Of a DNA stretch of 45,178 bases, positions 7,963 to 17,602 are shown piece after piece. The DNA comes from DASQUK01 sp046723645. Its GTDB lineage: Bacteria > Actinomycetota > Acidimicrobiia > Acidimicrobiales > VFJN01. Each line of letters starts with the position of its first letter. Within the stretch, counting starts at the first letter, position 1. The stretch is from assembly GCA_046723645.1 (NCBI GenBank), contig JBKOUY010000040.1:1-45178 (forward strand), written 5' to 3'. Both the position numbers and the translations under genes were made by a program. The notes beneath the pieces are model-generated. The model did not search any database, was not told the origin of the DNA, and worked only from the letters and a program-made list of their open reading frames with translations.

Positions 7963-9186
7963 CTAGCCCTGGGTGTCGCGATCGGTCGAACCCTCTACGG
8001 CCGGCACGCGGACGCTCTGTTCGCGGTCGCCGCCGTCGCCGTCGACCGCCGCTGGCAGCGCCGGACTGCGTTGCTTGGCGGCGTGACGTGGCCCGCCAGG
8101 CCCCCCGGCTGCGCGCTGGCCAGGGGCGCGGACGGCGCGCTGCCGGGCGGCCGCCGGTCGCGGGATCGGCTCCTTCACGATCGTGTAGCGCAGCCCGCCG
8201 GTCAGCTCGTTGAGGAGGTTGAGCAGCACGACCATCAGCACGTTGCCGATCGATCCGGCCACGACCAGGATCCCCCCGCCGATTGCGGCGACGCGGAACA
8301 GCGTGCCGTCGTCGACCTTGAAGCCACCCACGAGGACCTCGCCTTCGGCGCAGTCGTCGTCCTCCTCGAACTCGGTCCCCGCCGGCACCTCGGCCTTGAG
8401 AGTGCAGGTGCCGTACGCCCCCATGCGGGTGATGAAGCTCTCGACGTCGTCGATCGTCCCCGCCGACCGGCCCACGTTCCAGAGGAGCGTGCCCGCCACC
8501 ACGACGATGAGGCACACGCAGACGTAGAAGAGCACCGACAGCTTGAAGACGGACCACGGGTCGATTGACCAGAGCCGCTGGCGCACCCGGAGCCCTCGCC
8601 TCGCCTTGGGCTTGTGGGCCCGCCGTGGACGGACACGCCTGGCGAGTCGCCGGGGGTTCACGGGCTCGTGGGCCCCATCTCCGAAGTGCTCGGTGCCGTC
8701 GGCGTCGAAGTCGGGGTCGACGGCCGGTGCCGGTACGGTGGCGGCCCCTGCCGGCCCACCCTCGGATGCGCCCTCGGTCGCGGGACCGGCGGGCGAAGGG
8801 GCCACCGGTGTGAAGGTCGACCACAGTGACTGTGGCTGGCCGGGCGGGACCTCGCCAAAGCGCTGCGCGCCGCCCTCGACCCCGGGATCGGCGCCCCTCC
8901 GCCATTCCTGGGCGCGCGCGTCGGTGTCGGCCACGCCGGGATCGCTGCCCCTCGTGTCACCGCCCAAACGGTCGGTCATTCCCGCGCGGCCCGTCGGCGG
9001 GAGGCCCGCCTCGTCGTGACCGTTGGAGTCGCCGCTCGGGGTGCCGGTGCCCGCGACCGGAGGCAGCCCGGCGCGTGCGTCAGCGGCTGGACCGTTGCCG
9101 ATGGTCGGTTTCTCGGGTTGCTGCTGCGCACCGCCTCCGCCTTGGCCGTGATCGTCGGTCGTCACTCCGGACGGGTCAACCGGCAT
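7963..9186 (-). CDS. DUF3566 transmembrane protein downstream of gyrA
   Basis: 407 residues with a long, probably disordered, Gly/Pro/Asp-rich N-terminus (about 1-190), a basic patch (RRVRPRRAHKPKARRG) and then the DUF3566 domain. That domain starts at LWSIDPWSVFKLSVLFYVC, with membrane helix 1 at about 215-237, an extracytoplasmic loop containing two cysteines (GTCTL, DDDCAEG), and membrane helix 2 at about 297-322 (RVAAIGGGILVVAGSIGNVL). The tail is again basic and disordered. DUF3566 proteins sit beside gyrA in many actinobacteria (Rv0007 in M. tuberculosis); their function is not established. The two loop cysteines could form a disulfide outside the cell. The tRNA-Ile gene follows 17 bases after the stop. 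Confidence 0.85.
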   Translation of the reverse strand: MPVDPSGVTTDDHGQGGGGAQQQPEKPTIGNGPAADARAGLPPVAGTGTPSGDSNGHDEAGLPPTGRAGMTDRLGGDTRGSDPGVADTDARAQEWRRGADPGVEGGAQRFGEVPPGQPQSLWSTFTPVAPSPAGPATEGASEGGPAGAATVPAPAVDPDFDADGTEHFGDGAHEPVNPRRLARRVRPRRAHKPKARRGLRVRQRLWSIDPWSVFKLSVLFYVCVCLIVVVAGTLLWNVGRSAGTIDDVESFITRMGAYGTCTLKAEVPAGTEFEEDDDCAEGEVLVGGFKVDDGTLFRVAAIGGGILVVAGSIGNVLMVVLLNLLNELTGGLRYTIVKEPIPRPAAARQRAVRAPGQRAAGGPGGPRHAAKQRSPALPAAVDGDGGDREQSVRVPAVEGSTDRDTQG

Positions 9187-9270
9187 CGCGGGGAGTCTAC
9201 GGCACGACGAACTCCGCGCCCTAGCGGCCCCACCAGGTCTTTTTCATGATACGCCGGCCACGAAGCGCGG

Positions 9271-9969
9271 TCACGTGCCACAGACGATGAAGTGGACCGG
9301 ATCGGTCGCGGGCAACGGCTGGCACAGGCCGGCCGCGGGTGCCACCCGACGCAACGCGGCGACCTCCGGCCGCGGCACGTCAATGGCCAACCCTCGCTCG
9401 TGGTCGGACGTGCCGGGCGGTGCGACGGGATACGGATTGGTCGCCCGCCTCTGCCACAGCGCCTCCTGCTGCGATCGCGTGCGCAGGCCCGACACCACGG
9501 TGACCGGGTGGCCCAGGAGGCCATCTGCACGCGCCAGTGCGGCCAGCATGGCGGGCGCCAGGCCCGCTCGCCGCCCGCCGGTGCCAACCGCCGTGCCGCC
9601 GGTGCCGCTGTCTGCCGGGCGCGGGACGGCGCGGGCACGCGCGTACGCGTCCAGGTCGCCGACCCGCACCCGCACGACGATCTCGTCGCCCCTCCGCTCG
9701 ATCTCGAGGAGATCGGCGCCGTTCGCCGCGGCCACCTCACGCGCCGCGCGCTCACCATCCGCGGCACCGGCGAGCGCGGCGGCGTCGGCGGCGGTCCGCG
9801 CCCTGGCACGATCGTCGAGCGCGCCCGCTACCGGCACGAGCGCCAGCAGAGCTACGCAGCACAACGCCACCATCGCCGCGGCCAGCGGAACGACCTGCCC
9901 GCCGTCACCGGGGTGGCGTCGGCACCGCCCGAGATTCGTTCGCCTGCCCAACCCGCACATGCTGCACAC
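9271..9969 (-). CDS. TadE-like membrane protein fused to an M15 (VanY-type) peptidase domain
   Basis: 232 residues in two parts. The N-terminal part (about 20-115) looks like a TadE/TadG-type 'secretion neighbourhood' protein: GDGGQVVPLAAAMVALCC plus a hydrophobic helix to about residue 49, then a DDRARARTAADAAALAGA helix. The C-terminal part (about 135-232) has the zinc ligands of M15 D,D-carboxypeptidases: H190 and D197 in SDHERGLAIDV, and H226 in DPVHFIV. The segment VVSGLRTRSQQEALWQR is the usual substrate-side strand. The catalytic glutamate expected two or three residues before the last histidine (EPxH) is Asp223 here, so activity is uncertain. The gene sits between gyrA and the DUF3566 gene, where mycobacteria have nothing. 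Start could be 9969 or 9960. Confidence 0.72.
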   Translation of the reverse strand: MCSMCGLGRRTNLGRCRRHPGDGGQVVPLAAAMVALCCVALLALVPVAGALDDRARARTAADAAALAGAADGERAAREVAAANGADLLEIERRGDEIVVRVRVGDLDAYARARAVPRPADSGTGGTAVGTGGRRAGLAPAMLAALARADGLLGHPVTVVSGLRTRSQQEALWQRRATNPYPVAPPGTSDHERGLAIDVPRPEVAALRRVAPAAGLCQPLPATDPVHFIVCGT

Positions 9970-10099
9970 TCCCCCCGCTACGCCCCATGGGCGCGCGGCG
10001 TCGCCGTCGTGAGGGGGAAGTCAGCGAGGGAAGTCAGCGCCCTACGGCCTGCGGCACGTGACAGCCGGGGCCAGGCGTGGGGCCGGACGGCCCGTCCGG

Positions 10100-12598
10100 T
10101 CAGGCGGGGAAGTCGGCGCCCAGCACCGGCGCAACCGCCGCCACGCTCTGTCCGGGATCGAGGTTCATCACCCGGACGCCGGTCGCGTCACGACCCTGCG
10201 ACGACACGTCGCGCACCGCCGTGCGGATGATGGTGCCGGCCGACGAGATCACGAAGATCTCGCCGTCGATGCCCACCATGAACGCGGCGACGACGAAGCC
10301 CTTCTTGGCGGTGAGCTTGATGCCCCGCACCCCCTGCCCACCGCGACCCTGGGGGTTGAACCTGTCGAGCTGGGTGCGCTTGCCGTAGCCGGCATCGGTG
10401 ACGATCAGCAGGGACACGTCGTCACGGGCGACGTCGCACGACACGACCTCGTCGCCGCGCCGGAGCTTCATGCCCCTCACGCCGGCTGCCGCTCGGCCCA
10501 TCGCACGCACGTCGTCCTCACCGAACCTGATCGTCATGCCGGAGCGCGCCACCATGAAGATGTCGTCGCCACCGTTGGTGGGGATCACCTTCACCAGCTC
10601 GTCGCCGTCGCGCAGGTTGATCGCGATGAGCCCACTGCGCAACGAGGAGTCGTACTCGTTGAACTTGGTCTTCTTGACCTGGCCCTGCTTGGTGGCGAAG
10701 AACAGGAACCGGTTGGTCTCGTAGTCGCGGGTGTCGATGACGGCCTGGATGTGCTCGCCGGGCTGGAGCGGCAGGAGGTTCACGATCGCCGTGCCCCGCG
10801 CCGTGCGGTCCTTGCGCGGGATCTCGTGCGCCTTGAGCCGGTAGACGCGCCCGCGGTTGGAGAAGAACAGCAGGTAGGCGTGCGCGGTCGTCGTGAGGAT
10901 GTGGCTGACGTAGTCGTCGTCGCGGAGGCTGGCGCCCGCGACGCCGCGGCCACCGCGGCCCTGGGCCCGGAAGGTGTCGGCCGGCACGGTCTTGACGTAA
11001 CCCCGCGACGACATCGTGACCACGAGCTCTTCGTCGTCGATGAGGTCCTCGATGTCGATGTCGCCGACGTCGAACGTGATCTCGGAGCGGCGGGGTGTGG
11101 CGAACCGCTCCTTGACCGCCACCAGCTCGTCCCTGATCACGGACCGGAGCTTGGCGTCGTCGCCGAGGATCGCCTCGAGGCCGGCGATCGTCTCGCGCAG
11201 GTTCGCCGCCTCGGTCTCGAGATCGATGCGCGCCAGGCGGGTGAGCTGCCCGAGGCGCATGTCGAGGATGTGCTCGGCCTGCTCGATGGAGAACTGGAAC
11301 GGCTCGGCCATCAGCCCCTGGCGGGCCGCGGCCCGGTCTTCGGATGCCCGGATGAGGGCGATCACGTCGTCGATGACGTTGATCGCCTTGAGCAGGCCAT
11401 CGACCAGGTGGGCACGCCGCCGCGCCTTGTCGAGCCGGAACTCGCTGCGCCTCCGGATGACCTCGACCTGATGGTCGATGTACGCCTGGAGGAGCTGCAC
11501 GAGGTTGAGCGTCCGGGGAACGCCGTCGACGAGGGCCACGGTGTTGACGGCGAAGTTGGTCTGCAGCGGCGTGTGCTTGAAGAGGTTGTTGAGGATGACG
11601 AGCGCCGGCGCGTCCTTCTTGAGCTCGATGACCAGGCGGGTTTCGCCGCCGGCCGACTCGTCGTTGACGTCGGCGATCCCCTCGATCTGCCGGTTCTCCA
11701 CCAGCTCCTTGATCTTGGTGGCGGTCGCCACGATCGAGGCCTGGTACGGCATCTCGGTGACCACGATGCGATCTCGCTGGCGGCCGCTGCCTTCGACGAT
11801 CTCGGTGCGCGCCCGGAGGCGGATGGAGCCCTTGCCCGTGCGATAGGCATCGAGGATGCCGGCGCGGCCCATGATCAACCCGCCGGTCGGAAAATCGGGG
11901 CCGGTGACGAACTGCATCAGGTCGTCGGGCGTGGCGTCCGGATGGTCGAGCAAGTGCAGCACGGCGTCGATCGCCTCGCCCAGGTTGTGGGGCGGGATGT
12001 TCGTGGCCATGCCGACGGCGATGCCCTGGCTCCCGTTGACCAGCAGGTTGGGGAACCGGGCCGGTAGGACGAGCGGTTCCTCGAACTCGCCGGAGTAGTT
12101 GTCGACCATGTCGACCGTCTGCTCGTCGATGCCGGCCAGCATGACGTCCATCGACAGCGGGTCGAGTCGGCACTCGGTGTACCTCGAGGCCGCGGGTCCG
12201 AAGTCGGGCGTGCCGAAGTTGCCATGGCCGGCGATCAGCCGGTGGCGCAGGGAGAAGTCCTGCGCCATGCGCACCAGTGCGTCGTAGATGGCCCCCTCCC
12301 CGTGCGGGTGATAGCGACCCATCACGTCGCCGGTGATGCGCGCGCACTTCATCCAGCTGCGGTCGGGGCGGGCGCCGATGTCGTACATCCCCCAGAGGAT
12401 GCGGCGATGCACCGGCTTGAGGCCGTCGCGGACGTCGGGCAGGGCCCGCGCCGTGATGACCGACATGGCGTAGTCCAGGAAGGAGCGCTCCATCTCCTCC
12501 TGGATCTCGATGGGCTCGACGGCCAGGCGGCCGCCGGGAGCGTCGCCGTCGCCGGAGCCGTTGCTGTCGTCGATGGGAGGGGTCGGGTCGTCAGGCAT
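10100..12598 (-). CDS. gyrA: DNA gyrase subunit A
   Basis: The breakage-reunion subunit of gyrase, 832 residues (family about 810-880). The active-site tyrosine is Y140 in ASRYTECRL. The quinolone-resistance region reads YHPHGEGAIYD at 96-106, where the residues matching E. coli Ser83 and Asp87 are Gly102 and Asp106. The C-terminal pinwheel contains the GyrA box as QGRGGRG, plus the blade repeats GRVYRLKAHEIP, GQVKKTKFNEY and QGRGGQGVRGIKL. An acidic/Gly-rich N-terminal extension of about 25 residues precedes RLAVEPIEIQEEM. The gene starts six bases after the gyrB stop, so the two subunits are co-transcribed. A long open frame on the opposite strand (10058-12067) is a codon-bias shadow. Confidence 0.98.
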   Translation of the reverse strand: MPDDPTPPIDDSNGSGDGDAPGGRLAVEPIEIQEEMERSFLDYAMSVITARALPDVRDGLKPVHRRILWGMYDIGARPDRSWMKCARITGDVMGRYHPHGEGAIYDALVRMAQDFSLRHRLIAGHGNFGTPDFGPAASRYTECRLDPLSMDVMLAGIDEQTVDMVDNYSGEFEEPLVLPARFPNLLVNGSQGIAVGMATNIPPHNLGEAIDAVLHLLDHPDATPDDLMQFVTGPDFPTGGLIMGRAGILDAYRTGKGSIRLRARTEIVEGSGRQRDRIVVTEMPYQASIVATATKIKELVENRQIEGIADVNDESAGGETRLVIELKKDAPALVILNNLFKHTPLQTNFAVNTVALVDGVPRTLNLVQLLQAYIDHQVEVIRRRSEFRLDKARRRAHLVDGLLKAINVIDDVIALIRASEDRAAARQGLMAEPFQFSIEQAEHILDMRLGQLTRLARIDLETEAANLRETIAGLEAILGDDAKLRSVIRDELVAVKERFATPRRSEITFDVGDIDIEDLIDDEELVVTMSSRGYVKTVPADTFRAQGRGGRGVAGASLRDDDYVSHILTTTAHAYLLFFSNRGRVYRLKAHEIPRKDRTARGTAIVNLLPLQPGEHIQAVIDTRDYETNRFLFFATKQGQVKKTKFNEYDSSLRSGLIAINLRDGDELVKVIPTNGGDDIFMVARSGMTIRFGEDDVRAMGRAAAGVRGMKLRRGDEVVSCDVARDDVSLLIVTDAGYGKRTQLDRFNPQGRGGQGVRGIKLTAKKGFVVAAFMVGIDGEIFVISSAGTIIRTAVRDVSSQGRDATGVRVMNLDPGQSVAAVAPVLGADFPA

Positions 12599-12604
12599 GG
12601 ATGA

Positions 12605-14545
<1,941 letters not shown>

Positions 14546-14638
14546 GGCGCGCCCTTTCGGCGAGGTCGATTCTTAGGGGCGGATGACCGGCACCCAGAGG
14601 CCTTTTGCCTGGTCAGCGCCGCAAATCACAACAAGGGA

Positions 14639-14647
14639 AGTCTACCA
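14639..14647 (-). promoter_or_regulatory. Possible gyrBA promoter (extended -10)
   Basis: On the reverse strand TGG-TAGACT forms an extended -10 element about 95 bases upstream of the gyrB start, in the 183-base gap between gyrB and the DUF721 gene. TAGACT fits the actinobacterial TANNNT pattern. No good -35 hexamer lies 17-18 bases upstream, which is why the call is tentative. The rest of the gap shows no other feature. Confidence 0.3.
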
Positions 14648-14728
14648 GAGGGGTGTGACATTGCCGCTCATCCCAGCGGTCCCGGATGGCCCCGCGCGGC
14701 ACCCCGAACGGACCCCTCGTGACCGTCG

Positions 14729-15106
14729 TCACCCCGGCCTGGGGAAGCGCCGCGGCGGCCGGGCTCCGCGCCGGCCGCGGTCCACACGGACTTCGATCCG
14801 TGCGATCTGACGAGACCCCGCGAGCTCCGTGACCCGGGTCACCAGCTGTGCCTCGAGGAACCGCACATGGGTCGCCAACGCCGGCTCGTCGCACGCCACG
14901 ACGAGTGCCTCGCCGTCGATCGCGACGGGCCGCGTGCGGCCGGCCATCGCCTCCCCGACGACCTCGGGCCAACGGTCGAACACCACCTCGATGCCCGCAC
15001 GGCTGGGGGCACCGAGCCGCCCGAGGACCCGATCGAGGGTGTCGGCCAGCCGCACCGGCGGCGACGGCGTGCCCGGGAGCGGTTTCCAGCCCATGCGCAC
15101 AGTCAA
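14729..15106 (-). CDS. DUF721 (DciA-like) protein
   Basis: A 125-residue protein of the DUF721/DciA family, found between recF and gyrB in most actinobacteria. The core VFDRWPEVVGEAMAGRTRPVAIDGEALVVACDEPA is typical: a conserved Trp in the first helix, then the KH-like strand pair. It ends with a basic tail (RVDRGRRGARPPRRF). DciA proteins in other bacteria help load the replicative helicase; whether this short actinobacterial form does so is inference from family and location. The start is probably TTG 15106, which overlaps the recF TGA as TTGA; GTG 15100 and ATG 15094 are in-frame alternatives. Confidence 0.82.
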   Translation of the reverse strand: MTVRMGWKPLPGTPSPPVRLADTLDRVLGRLGAPSRAGIEVVFDRWPEVVGEAMAGRTRPVAIDGEALVVACDEPALATHVRFLEAQLVTRVTELAGSRQIARIEVRVDRGRRGARPPRRFPRPG

Positions 15107-16224
15107 CCATTCGCCGGAGGGCGCGGCGCGGTGTCCGTCGTGCCGCCGACAGCGGCCACCGCCCCGTCCCCGAGCCGCAACACGACGTCCGGGTGGGCGT
15201 CGGGCGGGACCTCGCCGGCGGTGGTGAGGACCGTCTGCCCGACCGGCAGGTTCGCGACCAGGGCGCGGCTCCGCTCCGGATCGAGCTCGCTGAACACGTC
15301 GTCGAGCAGCAGGACCGGCGGGCTCCCGGTCGCCGCCGTCACGACGTGGTGCACGGCCAACCGCAACGAGAGCGCGAGCGTTCGTTGCTCACCCTGGCTG
15401 GCTTGCGTCCGCGCGGGGCTGCCACCGATCGTCAGGACCATCTCGTCCCGGTGGGGCCCGACCGTGGACACACTTCGCCGCAGGTCGTCTTGGCGGGCGG
15501 CCGCCAGCGCCGCGGCCAGACCCTGCTCGCGCCAGGCCGCGTCATAGCTCACCGTCACCTCCGCGGGTCGCCGTGCCAACGCGTCGTACGTCGAGGACAG
15601 CACGGGCACCAGGCGCTCCACCAACTCGACCCGTGCCGCGGCCAACGCCTCGCCCGCCTGCACGAGCTTGGCGTCCCACACGTCGAGGGTGAACGCGGCC
15701 GCCTCGTCGAGCCGCCCCCCGGTCTGCCGCAGGAGCGCATTGCGCTGCCGTAGGACCTTGTCCACGTCCGCCCGCAGGGCGTCGTTGCGGGGGTGCAGCG
15801 CCACGAGCGCATCGTCGAGGAACCGCCGCCGTTCCCCGGGGCCGTCTTTGACGATGTCCAAATCGTCGGGCGTGAAGACCGTGACCCGCAGCGACCCCAG
15901 CAGGTCCCGCGAACGGCGCAGCGGCTGGCGATTGACGAGCACCCGGTTGCGGCCTACCGGCTGCAGCTGCGCCTCGAGCAGGAGCTCGCGCCCGTCACGC
16001 TCCGCGAGGGCGCGGACCACGGCGAACGGCGCGCCCTCGCGCACCAGCGCCTCCGCGGGAGCGCCCCGAAAGGACGACAACGTGGCCAGCCAGGCCAGTG
16101 CTTCGAGCAGGTTGGTCTTGCCCTCCCCGTTGGCGCCGACGACCAAGGTGAGCCCCGGCGCCAGGTCGACCTGGATCGATGTGTAGCTGCGGAAGTCGGT
16201 GAGCCACAGCGTGCGTACCTGCAC
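15103..16224 (-). CDS. recF: DNA replication and repair protein RecF
   Basis: SMC-like ATPase that helps load RecA at gaps and aids fork restart. 373 residues with Walker A GANGEGKTN (30-38) right after LTDFRSYTSIQVDLAPGLTLVV, the usual N-terminus. The signature region is TQASQGEQRTLALSLRLA and the Walker B/D-loop is PVLLLDDVFSELDPERSRAL. All catalytic elements are intact. It begins 20 bases after the dnaN stop, and its end overlaps the DUF721 start, so dnaN-recF-DUF721 is probably one operon running away from the origin. Confidence 0.96.
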   Translation of the reverse strand: MQVRTLWLTDFRSYTSIQVDLAPGLTLVVGANGEGKTNLLEALAWLATLSSFRGAPAEALVREGAPFAVVRALAERDGRELLLEAQLQPVGRNRVLVNRQPLRRSRDLLGSLRVTVFTPDDLDIVKDGPGERRRFLDDALVALHPRNDALRADVDKVLRQRNALLRQTGGRLDEAAAFTLDVWDAKLVQAGEALAAARVELVERLVPVLSSTYDALARRPAEVTVSYDAAWREQGLAAALAAARQDDLRRSVSTVGPHRDEMVLTIGGSPARTQASQGEQRTLALSLRLAVHHVVTAATGSPPVLLLDDVFSELDPERSRALVANLPVGQTVLTTAGEVPPDAHPDVVLRLGDGAVAAVGGTTDTAPRPPANG

Positions 16225-16244
16225 GCCCGAGTGCCCCAGCCCCG

Positions 16245-17348
16245 TCAGCTCACACGCACGGGCATGAGCAGATACAGGAAGTTGTCGTGCTCCGGGCTGC
16301 GCACCAGCGCCGGCTTGAGCGAGTCCACGGTCTCGATCAACACCTCGTCGCCCTCGAGGACCTCGACGCCCTGCAACAGGTAGTCGGGGTTGAATGCCAC
16401 GGTCAGCTCAGTGCCCTCGTACTTGGCGTCGAGCGATTCGTGCGCTTGGCCCACGTCTTGGGTGACGGCCACGAGGTCGAGTCCCTCGGGGGACATCGCC
16501 AGCCGGACGGGGGTGGCCTCCCGCGCCAGCAGCTTCACACGGCGAAGCCCCTCCAGCAGCCCCTCGCGGCTCACGACCAGCCGGTTGGGCGGCGGTGACG
16601 AGGGGATGAGGCCCCGGTAGTTGGGGAAGTCGCCCTCGATCAGCATCGTCGTGAGCCGGACGTCCCCCGCCTCGAACCCTGCGTCACGCTCGCCCAGGCG
16701 GACGGTGAGCTCGCCGACGCCACCAAGCACCTTGGTCAGGTCGTTGAGGGCCCGGGACGGCACCAGCACCGACTGGCCCTCGGCAAGCACGGTCTGACCC
16801 GGCAGATCACGCACCGCCAGCCGGAACGAGTCGGTGGCCACGAGCCGTAGGCCCCCCTGCTCGGCAGAGAGCAACACGCCGGTCAGGATCGGGCGGGCAT
16901 CGTCGCTCGACGCCGCGGGCACCACCTGCCGCAACGCCGCCGCCAGCTCGGTGGCGTCGAGCGTCACCGCCTCGCCGGTCGCCTCCGGCAGCCGGGGGAA
17001 CTCGTCCACCGGGAAGACCCGGAGCGTGAACTCGGAGCGGCCAGCGGTGATCCGGGCCTGCTCTCCGTCGACGTCGATCTCCACCGCGCCAGGCGGGAGC
17101 GATCGCACGACGTCGGACGTCAGGCGGGCCGGCAGGATGGCGACGCCGTCGGTGGTGCCCTTGACGCCACCGCCGATGACGACGGCGATGGTCAGCTCGA
17201 GGTCGTGCCCCGTCAGGGTGAGGGTGTCGCCCTGCAGCTCGGTGCGGATGCCCGACAGCACCGGGAGCGCTCCACCGCGGCTGGCGGTCGCCCGGCCGGC
17301 CGTGCCGAGGGCTTCGACGAGAACGTCTCGCTCACATCGGAACTTCAC
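16245..17348 (-). CDS. dnaN: DNA polymerase III beta sliding clamp
   Basis: Ring-shaped processivity clamp, 367 residues (family 365-400). N-terminus MKFRCERDVLVEALGTAGRA and the first-domain strand SGIRTELQGDTLTLTGHDLE match actinobacterial clamps. The middle domain GEAVTLDATELAAALRQVVPAASSDDARPILTGVL and the C-terminal LLMPVRVS end, which forms part of the protein-binding groove, are intact. The gene lies 254 bases from dnaA with the likely origin between, the standard dnaA-oriC-dnaN order. Confidence 0.97.
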   Translation of the reverse strand: MKFRCERDVLVEALGTAGRATASRGGALPVLSGIRTELQGDTLTLTGHDLELTIAVVIGGGVKGTTDGVAILPARLTSDVVRSLPPGAVEIDVDGEQARITAGRSEFTLRVFPVDEFPRLPEATGEAVTLDATELAAALRQVVPAASSDDARPILTGVLLSAEQGGLRLVATDSFRLAVRDLPGQTVLAEGQSVLVPSRALNDLTKVLGGVGELTVRLGERDAGFEAGDVRLTTMLIEGDFPNYRGLIPSSPPPNRLVVSREGLLEGLRRVKLLAREATPVRLAMSPEGLDLVAVTQDVGQAHESLDAKYEGTELTVAFNPDYLLQGVEVLEGDEVLIETVDSLKPALVRSPEHDNFLYLLMPVRVS

Positions 17349-17602
17349 GCCGTCGCTCGCTTTCTCTGCCTTCGTAGTAGTACCCGTATCAGTAGTTGTA
17401 GTAGGGGCTGTGGATTGTGGACCGTGACTCGTTGTCGCAGGTCAGCGCCACGTTTGCCGTCCCCGTTGTGTCCCCAGGCTCCCACAGGTCGGGGGCCGTG
17501 CGCGCGTACCCCCTGGGGATACGCACCGTCGCGTCCACCGACCGCGGATGCCGATCCACAGCGTGTCCCGAGGGTTCTCCACGGGCGGCTGCGTAGCGCC
17601 CG
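17349..17602. other. oriC: Likely oriC: dnaN-dnaA intergenic region
   Basis: 254 bases between the dnaA stop and the dnaN start, unusually AT- and repeat-rich for this genome. DnaA-box-like nonamers, written on the strand that matches TTATCCACA/TTGTCCACA, are CAATCCACA (from TGTGGATTG 17409-17417), CGGTCCACA (from TGTGGACCG 17416-17424), CGATCCACA near 17552-17560 and TTCTCCACG near 17576-17584. Next to the first box is a run of TAG-type triplets at 17393-17404 (TAGTTGTAGTAG), with two more at 17375-17380. This is the layout of a DnaA-trio unwinding element: triplets, short G tract, box. None of the boxes is a perfect match, and the origin call rests mainly on gene order. Confidence 0.7.

Noticed and set aside
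10083..10099. CCGGACG-GCC-CGTCCGG hairpin as gyrA terminator
   Set aside because: Lies at the gyrA stop but has no T tract on the reverse strand; too weak to list as a feature.
10058..12067. 669-residue open frame antisense to gyrA, and a similar 659-residue one antisense to gyrB (12743-14722)
   Set aside because: Val/Asp/Leu/Arg-rich shadow frames produced by GC-rich third positions; no motifs, no ribosome-binding sites, and the opposite strand has unmistakable gyrase genes.
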